Shown: in pieces, positions 16,654 to 23,413 of the stretch
Numbering within the stretch: position 1 is the stretch's first letter
Layout: the number at the start of each line of letters is the position of its first letter
Assembly: GCA_021732665.1 (NCBI GenBank)
Contig: JAKFUL010000049.1
Location: 1 to 43,531 of the forward strand
DNA length: 43,531 nucleotides
Source of the DNA: Acetobacteraceae bacterium
GTDB lineage: Bacteria > Pseudomonadota > Alphaproteobacteria > Acetobacterales > Acetobacteraceae
Direction: 5' to 3'
Position numbers and translations under genes: made by a program
The notes under the pieces: generated by a model
Databases searched by the model: none
Seen by the model: the letters and a program-made list of their open reading frames with translations, nothing else
What the model was told of the DNA's origin: nothing

Positions 16654-16944
16654 TTAACCGACGAGGACGCTGGGTTCGCCCTCCACGATGAAACCCCCAT
16701 GCGCGCAACGGTCACCCAGCCTGGCCGCCGGGCGAAATCCTATCCGCACCGTGGCGGAGCCGGCGACGATGGTGTCGATCGGCCCTATACAAACGGCGCG
16801 ATCGGTGAGGCGCGCGGCAGGGCGATAGCCGATCGTCACGCTGGCCTCCGCCGTGATGATCGGCCCGCCGACATGCCAGATTTTGTGGGTGCGGGCGGGA
16901 CAGAAATGAAAATCGAGAAGGCGGGCGGCGGGGCGACCAGACAT
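16654..16944 (-). CDS. PAAR-domain spike tip protein
   Basis: A 96-residue single-domain PAAR protein, the normal length for a free-standing tip. Family repeats are visible: RPAARLLDFHFCP at the start, GGPI, VTIGYRPAARLTDRAVC in the middle and VRIGFRPAARLGDRCAHGG near the end. His and Cys residues lie at the usual zinc-binding places. The protein caps the VgrG trimer. ATG 16944 is preferred because GAGAG lies six bases upstream and the PAAR fold begins immediately; an upstream frame to 17001 adds only unconserved residues. It is the first gene of the - strand operon and is divergent from hcp. Confidence 0.88.
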   Translation of the reverse strand: MSGRPAARLLDFHFCPARTHKIWHVGGPIITAEASVTIGYRPAARLTDRAVCIGPIDTIVAGSATVRIGFRPAARLGDRCAHGGFIVEGEPSVLVG

Positions 16945-17147
16945 GGAATCTCTCGCTTTTGTGACGAATTCAGCCATCACATCACAACGCCTTGACTCCA
17001 CGCAAGTGACACCATTAACCTGACATACAGTTCTGAAAATTCACGTGAAACCGCTGTTTATTCTTGAATTTCGGGCTTTGCGATGCATCGGCGCCGAATT
17101 CGTGAACTGACCGCGACCTAGCGCTTCATTGGATGGGAGAATGATCG
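16945..17147. promoter_or_regulatory. Divergent promoter region between the two T6SS operons
   Basis: A 203-base gap, AT-richer than its surroundings, separates the PAAR and hcp starts and must hold promoters for both operons. Visible elements include a -35-like TTGACT (16992-16997) on the + strand without a good -10 partner, and a perfect palindrome TTCACGTGAA (17040-17049). A related TTCGTGAA occurs near 17099. A GG-N10-GC arrangement (17073-17086) vaguely resembles a sigma-54 -24/-12 site, 62 bases before hcp. The hcp ribosome site GGGAGA is at 17135-17140. None of the promoter elements is strong by itself. Confidence 0.45.
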
Positions 17148-17657
17148 ATGCCGTCACCGGTTTACATGCGAATCCTGGCTGTCCAGAGCGGCGACGTCTC
17201 GGCCGGCGCGATGAGCGAGGAGAGCGTCGGTCGCTTCTCCAAGCTCAATCACGTCGACAAGATCCAGGTGCAGCAGTATGTCAGCGAACTGGTGCTGCCG
17301 CGCGACCCGCAGACCGGGCAGCCGACCGGGCCGCGTCAGCACCGCGGCATCACCGTCCACAAGATCTTCGACAAGTCGTCGCCTGATCTCTACGGCATCC
17401 TCGCCAGTGGCGAGGAGCTGGTCAGCGTCACCCTGGAATTCTGGCGTACCAGCCCGAGCGGCAGCGAAGAGCAGTATTTCGAAATCAAGGCCGAGCGCTG
17501 CACCATCGTCAACATGGAAACCTATGTGCCGAACTGCCTGGATCCGCAGATGTCGCACATGGGGCATATGGAGGCGGTGACCTTCACCTATCGCAAGATC
17601 ATGTGGACCCACAAGCTCGCCGGCACCGTCAAGAGCGACGATTGGGATCGCCGATGA
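17148..17657 (+). CDS. hcp: Hcp tube protein (TssD)
   Basis: A 169-residue canonical Hcp of the alphaproteobacterial ImpD-like type. It has an N-terminal strand (PVYMRILAVQSGDVSAGA), a QHRGITVHKIFDKSSP element carrying the family K-x-xDkSSP motif, EYFEIKAERCTIVNMETY-like central strands and a C-terminal EAVTFTYRKIMWTH strand. Hexamers stack into the inner tube. The ATG has GGGAGA seven bases upstream. It is the first gene of the + strand operon, 35 bases before tssA, and is expected to be the most abundant product. Confidence 0.94.
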   Translation: MPSPVYMRILAVQSGDVSAGAMSEESVGRFSKLNHVDKIQVQQYVSELVLPRDPQTGQPTGPRQHRGITVHKIFDKSSPDLYGILASGEELVSVTLEFWRTSPSGSEEQYFEIKAERCTIVNMETYVPNCLDPQMSHMGHMEAVTFTYRKIMWTHKLAGTVKSDDWDRR

Positions 17658-17692
17658 TGCGGGCAGCCAGCCGACCTGGCACCTGATCCTGC

Positions 17693-20113
17693 ATGGGGGG
17701 GGTGGCCGAGCATGAAGCCGGGGCGTGGGCGATCGGCCATGCCCGCTTCGCCGATCTGTCCGAGGATGATCCGCTGCTGGCCGAGCCCGCGGAGGGCTGG
17801 CCTGGTGTCGTTCCGGAAGGCCGCGAAGGCAGCGAGGCCGATTGGCTGGTGATCCAGGGCGTCTGCGAGAATTATGGCCGCCTCGGCGCGGCCGAGCCGG
17901 ACTGGGCGGCGGTCGCCGAAGCCTGCGAGTCACTGCTCACTCTTTGCGCCAAGGATCTTCGGGTGGCAGGCGTGTACCTGGCCGCCGAGTGGTTCGCCGG
18001 CAGGCCCGCCCGCATGGCCCGCGCCGCGGCCGCCTATGCGGCCTATGTGGATCGGTTCTGGGCCGACATGCCGGTGCCGGCCAGGGAGCGCGGCCGCCTG
18101 TTCGCCCGCCTCGCCGACCCGCTGATCGACGCCATGGGCCAGGCGACGCCGTCGGTCGGGGAGCACCGCCCCTTCACCGGGCGCACCGCCGGCTATCTCG
18201 ATGCGGCGGCGGTGACGATCAGCGGTCATGGTGATGCACGGCCCGATCTGGTCGGGCGTCTGCAGCGCCTGGTCGTGGCCCTGAAGCGGCTGGCCGGCCC
18301 CGCGCCGGCGGCCGCGGAACCTGATGCCGCGGCGGCCGGTGCGGGAGGTTCGCCAATGCCCGGACCGCTTCCAGGGACGGCTGCTTCACCGCCTCCCTCG
18401 GCCGACACGCCGGAGCCCCCCACGCCGGAGGCCGAACTTGCGCAGGACAGCGCCATTCTCGATCCCCCGCCTCTCGTCCATGCGCGGCTGCCATTGGACG
18501 AGCAGGATACCCCCCTGGAAGCATGGCTGAAGCTTTCGGAAGCCGCGGCGGATTGGCGCAATGTCGGCACCGGCGATTACTGGCCGAGCATCCAGCTGGT
18601 GGCCGAACAGGTGCTGGAGTCCGGCGCGAAGGATTTGCGGGCGGCGGGGATGTGGCTCGTCGCGGCCTGGTGGGCCGGCGACGCGGCCGGGCTGCGCCGC
18701 AGTGCCGCGGCCTATCGCATCCTGTGCGAGCGCTTCTGGTCCGCCATGCCATTGCCCCCGTCGCGGCGCGGTGCGCTGTTTGTGGGCTTCGGCGACGTGA
18801 TGGTGCAGGACATCACCGCCAAGGTCGCCATGGGCGCGCGCGGGCCATTCGCGGCGGGCGACATGGCTGCGGCGGCCGGGTGCGCGGCACACCACCTCAG
18901 GGCGGCCGTGACGACGATCTCGGCCGACCAGGCGAGCGTCGACGCCACCAGAAGGCTCGTCGCATTGCTGGCGCGCATCGCGGAGGGGCTGGCGGGCGGG
19001 GCCAGGCTGCGCGCGGCCGCGCCCGACAAGCCGATCCAGCCTGGCCCCGCTCCCGTCGCGGCGGCGCAGGCCCCGGCCGAAAAGCCGCCCGCGCCCGTGC
19101 CCAGCCTTGCCGAGGACACGCGGCACGACCCCTCTCCCGCCGCGGTGCCCGCTGACGTTCGCACCGCCATGCGCGCCTATGCGCAGCGCGGCTTCGCCGA
19201 GGCATCGACCGCGAAGGCGGACTGGCGCGCCTTCATCCTGATCCGGCAATACGCGCTGTGGCATTTCCAGGCGCTGACCACGGTGGAATCCGGGCAGGAG
19301 CGGCCGATCGCCCTGGCCGCCCCGGCGGAGGAGGATGTCGCGAGACTCCTGGCGCTGCGCCGCATGGACGCCGCCGCCGGACCCAAGCCGTTGCTCGACC
19401 TTCTCGCGCGGGCCGAGCTAGCGATGGCCAGCTTCCCCTTCTGGCTCGACCATCACTGCGCCGCCGCCGCTGCCCTGGGCCTTCTGGGGGCCGATGGCGC
19501 CGCCGCCCGGGCCGCCGTCATCGGCTGCACGGCGACGCTGGTGCGCCGCTTCCCCGACCTGCCCGACATGCGCTTCGAGAATGGTCGCGCGCTCGCCGAT
19601 GCCGAGACCCGGCGCTGGATCGCGACCGAGGTGCTGGGCGGCACCGACCTGCCGGAAGGCGCGGCCGAGGCGCAGGCCCTTGCCGGCTCCGGCCGCGCGG
19701 CCGAGGCGCTGGCGCTGCTGGCGGCGCGCCGGGCCTCGACCTCCGCCGAGCGGACCCGGTTCCGCCTTGGCCTGGTCGCGGCCCGGCTGATGCTGCAGCT
19801 TCGCCAGGTCGCGGGCGCGACGCTCCTGCTGGAGGAACTGGCGGAGGATGCGAGGCGCCATGCCCTGGACCGCTGGGAGCCGGAATTGCTGACCGCCGCC
19901 CTGCGGCTGCAGATCGAGGCCTATGCCGAGGATGACCGCGTGCTGGGCCAGGCGCTGCGGTCGGATGACCCGCGTGAGCGGCTACGGGCCGAAAGCGAGT
20001 TGCGTGCCCGGGACAGTGGCCTGCGGGGCGCACGCCGCCGCCTTGTGGCGCTGGACCCGGCCGCCCTGGTCGACGCGCTTCAGCCCAGTGCCACCCGGTC
20101 CTCGGCCGCATGA
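17693..20113 (+). CDS. tssA: TssA-type protein with duplicated ImpA_N domain
   Basis: An 806-residue protein. An ImpA_N-like domain spans about residues 45-150 (W...v...CESLL..CAKDLRVAGVYLAAEWFAG, then FWADMPVPARERGRLF). A second copy spans about 268-380 (ESGAKDLRAAGMWLVAAWWAG, then FWSAMPLPPSRRGALF). A VasJ/TssA C-terminal half runs from about 485 to 800, with RAYAQRGFAEAS and LRRMDAAAGPKPLLDLL. Ala/Pro-rich linkers join the parts. TssA proteins organise baseplate assembly or sheath/tube elongation and cap the sheath's distal end; the usual protein has one ImpA_N and is shorter. ATG 17693 opens the frame; GTG 17702 directly after a G-run is an alternative. Confidence 0.82.
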   Translation: MGGVAEHEAGAWAIGHARFADLSEDDPLLAEPAEGWPGVVPEGREGSEADWLVIQGVCENYGRLGAAEPDWAAVAEACESLLTLCAKDLRVAGVYLAAEWFAGRPARMARAAAAYAAYVDRFWADMPVPARERGRLFARLADPLIDAMGQATPSVGEHRPFTGRTAGYLDAAAVTISGHGDARPDLVGRLQRLVVALKRLAGPAPAAAEPDAAAAGAGGSPMPGPLPGTAASPPPSADTPEPPTPEAELAQDSAILDPPPLVHARLPLDEQDTPLEAWLKLSEAAADWRNVGTGDYWPSIQLVAEQVLESGAKDLRAAGMWLVAAWWAGDAAGLRRSAAAYRILCERFWSAMPLPPSRRGALFVGFGDVMVQDITAKVAMGARGPFAAGDMAAAAGCAAHHLRAAVTTISADQASVDATRRLVALLARIAEGLAGGARLRAAAPDKPIQPGPAPVAAAQAPAEKPPAPVPSLAEDTRHDPSPAAVPADVRTAMRAYAQRGFAEASTAKADWRAFILIRQYALWHFQALTTVESGQERPIALAAPAEEDVARLLALRRMDAAAGPKPLLDLLARAELAMASFPFWLDHHCAAAAALGLLGADGAAARAAVIGCTATLVRRFPDLPDMRFENGRALADAETRRWIATEVLGGTDLPEGAAEAQALAGSGRAAEALALLAARRASTSAERTRFRLGLVAARLMLQLRQVAGATLLLEELAEDARRHALDRWEPELLTAALRLQIEAYAEDDRVLGQALRSDDPRERLRAESELRARDSGLRGARRRLVALDPAALVDALQPSATRSSAA

Positions 20114-20143
20114 GTCACCACAGACAACAGAAGGAATGCCCCC

Positions 20144-20695
20144 TTGCTTGAAGTATCCCAGGCTCCGGATGGCCGGCTGAACCTCAAATACGACATCGCC
20201 GGCAAGACCAACGAGGTGCGCGAATTGCCGCTGCGCTTCATGGTCGTGGGAAACTACGCGGGTGACCGCGAAGTGGCGCCGATCGAGAGGCGCGAGCCGG
20301 TCGAGGTCCATCAGGGCAATCTGGACGAGGTGATGGGCAAGCTCCGGCCGATGGTGATTGCCGAAAAGGTGCGCGACGTCTTCGCCATGCCGAGGAAGGA
20401 CCAGCCCGCGCCGGAAACGCCGCCGCTGGAGCTGGAGTTCCGGACCCTGGCGGATTTCCATCCTGACAATCTGCTGCGCCAGCTGACCGAGGCCAAGCGC
20501 GACCCGAAAACGCAGCAGGTGGTGACGCCACCCAAGCTGGAAGTCCTGGCCCAGCAGTTGAAGCTTCGCGAGGCGCTGATGGCCCTGCGCGGCCCCATGG
20601 GCAATCTCGCGACCTTCCGCAAGGAAATGGAGACGGTGATTCAGAACGAGGAAAAGCGGGCCACGCTTGAGCGCGTTCTCGGCTTCAACCGCTAA
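20144..20695 (+). CDS. tssB: Contractile sheath small subunit TssB
   Basis: A 183-residue canonical TssB/VipA. It has the ELPLRFMVVGNYAG signature (about 27-40), an ERREPVEV element, DEVMGKLRP (the VMkrirP region) and a FHPDNLLRQ segment, followed by helical C-terminal ends. With TssC it forms the contractile sheath. The start is TTG 20144: AAGGAA (20131-20136) ends seven bases upstream, and the reading begins right at the expected N-terminus. The gene lies 33 bases ahead of tssC. Confidence 0.94.
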   Translation: MLEVSQAPDGRLNLKYDIAGKTNEVRELPLRFMVVGNYAGDREVAPIERREPVEVHQGNLDEVMGKLRPMVIAEKVRDVFAMPRKDQPAPETPPLELEFRTLADFHPDNLLRQLTEAKRDPKTQQVVTPPKLEVLAQQLKLREALMALRGPMGNLATFRKEMETVIQNEEKRATLERVLGFNR

Positions 20696-20728
20696 CCCGC
20701 ATCCAGACCTTCGAGCAGGACAATACCG

Positions 20729-22357
20729 ATGAGCGACAGCAGCAGCCAGGATGGTCAGTTCTTGCCCGCCACGATTCCGAACGACGATCTGTCGGAAATC
20801 GGCCGGCTGACCGAGTTAGCAATCAAGCAGACGATCGACCGCAGTGTCGGTCAGGAAAAGGAACTCGCCGCAGCCCGGAAAGCGGAACTCACCGAAGCCC
20901 GGAAAAAGGAACTTGCCGAAGCCCGGGAAAAGGAGCTCGAGGAAGCCCGGGACATGGCCTCGCAAGCCATTGCCGAGGTGTACCGGGAGATTTTCAGGCA
21001 GACCGCCGAGAATCAGTTCCTGATCGGCCAGGACAGGATCAACTCGCAGCTGATCGACCGCGCGATCGAAAGGCTCGACGAGCAGATCGGCGCCCAGCTG
21101 GACGCGGTGATGCACCATCCCAAGGTGCAGGAGCTCGAATCATCCTGGCGCAGCCTGCGCTACCTGGCGGAGCGCTCGCCGCTCTCCTCCAACGTCAAGA
21201 TCAGCCTCCTGACCACCACCGAAGACCAGTTGGACGATGACCTGGAAAGCCAACGCGCGGAAAAATCCGGCTTCTTCAATCATGTCTATTCGGCCGAACT
21301 CGGCAGCTTCGGCGGCTCGCCCTATGGCGCCATCGTGACGACCTTCGCCTTCGGCCCGCAGCCGCGCAGCATGCGGCTGCTGCGCAACATGGCCGCCTGC
21401 GCCAGCATGGCGCACGCGCCCCTGCTGGCCTCGGCCACCCCGCAGATGCTCGGCGTGGATGATCTGCGCGACCTCGCCGGACATGGCGACGAGATTCGCG
21501 GTGCCCAGGGTGCCAATCCCAAGGCCATGCGCGAATGGGAATCGTTCCGGCGTTCGCCGGATTCCCGCTATGTCGCCCTGACCGTGCCGCGCATGATGCT
21601 GCGCCTGCCCTATGGCCCGGACACCCTGCCGGTGCGCGGCTTCAACTACCAGGAAGCCTCGGCCGGCACGCCTGAAAACTACCTGTGGGGCAGCAGTGCC
21701 TTCGCCCTGGCCGCGGCGATGTCGCGCAGCTTCAAGGAGAATCGCTGGTTCAACCGGATCGTTGGCATCAAGAGCGGCGGGCTGGTGGACCGGCTGCCCA
21801 TGCATGCCTATCGCGACGATGGCGTGCAGGAGCTGGCCTGCCCGACCGAGATCTTCCTCAACGACAACCAGGAGAAAACCCTGGCGTCGCTCGGCTTCAC
21901 CGCGCTGACGATGAACCGCAGCGAGAACAACGCGGTCTTCTTCGGCGCGCAATCCGCCTATGACCCGTCACATGAAGCGCAGGGCGACGAAGCCGATGCG
22001 CTGAAGGCGAACCGCTCGCTGCAGGCCGGGCTGCCCTATACCCTGATCGTGACGCGCGTGTCGCATTACCTCAAAGGCATGATGCGCAACTACCTCGGCA
22101 TGCAGTCTCCGAACAAGGAGCCGCTGCAGAAGGTGGTCAATGACTGGATCAAGGGCTACTGCCTGCGCAATGAAAAGGCCGATGGGCCGGAGCTGCTCCT
22201 CCGGCCGTTGAAGGACGCCACCGTCACCGTGGAGGACTGGCCGGGGCGGCCGGGCTACTACAAGTTCAACGTCCTCATCAAGCCGCATTTTCACTTTGCC
22301 GGGGCGGATATCTCCATCGGTCTGGACGGCTTCGTGAACCAGGACACGCAGCGGTGA
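20729..22357 (+). CDS. tssC: Contractile sheath large subunit TssC
   Basis: A 542-residue TssC/VipB, somewhat longer than the usual roughly 500. Family elements: HPKVQELESSWRSLRYLAE (about 130-148), GGSPYGAIVTTFAFG, the LWGSSAFALAAAMSRSF region, and the C-terminal KFNVLIKPHFHFAGADISIGL. The extra length is N-terminal: residues 44-75 are a charged KEL.EAR. repeat encoded by four 24-base units. TssB-TssC dimers build the sheath whose contraction drives the tube. The first about 100 residues of TssC are usually helical and carry linker or ClpV-accessible elements, so the repeat may alter inter-subunit contacts. Confidence 0.95.
   Translation: MSDSSSQDGQFLPATIPNDDLSEIGRLTELAIKQTIDRSVGQEKELAAARKAELTEARKKELAEAREKELEEARDMASQAIAEVYREIFRQTAENQFLIGQDRINSQLIDRAIERLDEQIGAQLDAVMHHPKVQELESSWRSLRYLAERSPLSSNVKISLLTTTEDQLDDDLESQRAEKSGFFNHVYSAELGSFGGSPYGAIVTTFAFGPQPRSMRLLRNMAACASMAHAPLLASATPQMLGVDDLRDLAGHGDEIRGAQGANPKAMREWESFRRSPDSRYVALTVPRMMLRLPYGPDTLPVRGFNYQEASAGTPENYLWGSSAFALAAAMSRSFKENRWFNRIVGIKSGGLVDRLPMHAYRDDGVQELACPTEIFLNDNQEKTLASLGFTALTMNRSENNAVFFGAQSAYDPSHEAQGDEADALKANRSLQAGLPYTLIVTRVSHYLKGMMRNYLGMQSPNKEPLQKVVNDWIKGYCLRNEKADGPELLLRPLKDATVTVEDWPGRPGYYKFNVLIKPHFHFAGADISIGLDGFVNQDTQR
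20858..20953 (+). repeat. Four 24-base in-frame repeats within tssC
   Basis: Units at 20858-20881, 20882-20905, 20906-20929 and 20930-20953 encode KELAAARK, AELTEARK, KELAEARE and KELEEARD. The units share the GAACTCxCCGAAGCCCGG pattern with a few substitutions. Octads of this kind predict a single charged alpha-helix. The codons are similar as well as the residues, so the duplication looks recent and copy number could vary between strains. Confidence 0.9.
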
Positions 22358-22384
22358 TGAGGCCGAAATCCCCGGTTTCGGCCA

Positions 22385-23398
22385 GTGGCTGACGGCGAGC
22401 CGGGCGGCGCTCGTCCCGCGTCGACGCGCACCACCGTCGACGCGGCCAGCGTCGCGGGGGAGCGCGCCAACACGGTAGGCGCCGGGCAGGCCGCGCTGCT
22501 GCGTGCCGGCATTGATCCGGCCCTGGAGCGGCTGCGACAGGTGCCGGGCGTCCATCGCGACGTCGCCCCATACCGGGTGCCCTGGTACCTCGTCGCTGGC
22601 GCCCCGGGATCGGCGGAGGCGCTCCTGCGCGCGGCGCATGATGCGGCCGAGCGCGCCGGACCGGCTGGCCTGGCGGAACCGGGTGGCTGGGGCTGGTGGC
22701 TGTTGCCCAAGCTGGTGGGCATCGCCCTCAGCGACGGTATCATCGCGGCCCGGGAAGACGACAGCGCCAGCTGGGCCGCGGTGGAGACCGCGCTGGCGCT
22801 GTTGATCGAGCGCCGCAAGCGCCTGCCGCTCAATGGTTTCCTGGCCACCGTATCAGTGGAGACTCTGGCCCAGCCGGCTGAGGCACGGGCCTGCGCCGCC
22901 CAGCTTCGCCGGTTGGTGGCCGAGGCGTACAAGGCGTTGCGCATCGAGTTTCCGATCACGATCGTGGTCACCGGGCTGGATCGGCTGCCCGGGCATGGCG
23001 GCTTCTTCGCGGCGCTTCCGGCGCGGGTGGGTGGCCAGGCGCTGGGCCATCTGCACCAGCCCTTCGGCGCGTTGAGCGACCCCGAAGCGGTGGTGGGCGG
23101 GGCTTTCGCGGCCATTGTCGAACACCTGGAGGCGGTCCGCCTGGGCCTGCTTCTCGATCTGGTCGCGCGGCAGGACCGGCCGGCGATCTTCCGCTTCATC
23201 GAGGCCCTGGCCGGCCTGGAGAGCGGGATCGCGGCCTTCGGCAAGGCGCTGCTCGCGAGCGACGCCTACAGCATCGCGCCGCGCTGGCGGGGGCTTTTCC
23301 TCACCGCGCCTGAATCGAGCACGCCCACCACGCGCCATGTGGTCGACCTCTTCGACCGGTTCCTGCCGCAGGATGCCGGCCTGCTGACACCACGCTGA
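22385..23398 (+). CDS. TssM/IcmF-like protein reduced to the cytoplasmic N-terminal domain
   Basis: A 337-residue soluble protein. Residues about 66-82 (VPWYLVAGAPGSAEALLRA) align with the IcmF motif LPWYxxIGPPGSGKTxLL, but the P-loop Lys-Thr is replaced (G72-A-P-G-S-A-E-A79). Residues about 145-200 match the next IcmF block: RKRLPLNGFLATVSVETL, then FPITIVVTGLDRLPG, then FFAAL. Normal TssM continues through transmembrane helices to a large periplasmic domain; here the protein stops with no membrane segment. It probably keeps a baseplate- or TssL-binding role without nucleotide hydrolysis. The start is GTG 22385 with no clear ribosome site, 27 bases after tssC. Confidence 0.72.
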   Translation: MADGEPGGARPASTRTTVDAASVAGERANTVGAGQAALLRAGIDPALERLRQVPGVHRDVAPYRVPWYLVAGAPGSAEALLRAAHDAAERAGPAGLAEPGGWGWWLLPKLVGIALSDGIIAAREDDSASWAAVETALALLIERRKRLPLNGFLATVSVETLAQPAEARACAAQLRRLVAEAYKALRIEFPITIVVTGLDRLPGHGGFFAALPARVGGQALGHLHQPFGALSDPEAVVGGAFAAIVEHLEAVRLGLLLDLVARQDRPAIFRFIEALAGLESGIAAFGKALLASDAYSIAPRWRGLFLTAPESSTPTTRHVVDLFDRFLPQDAGLLTPR

Positions 23399-23413
23399 CG
23401 CCAGCGAGACGGA

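Noticed and set aside
20858..20953. A short repeat array resembling a CRISPR
   Set aside because: The repeats are contiguous, without spacers, in frame and encode an amphipathic charged helix in TssC.
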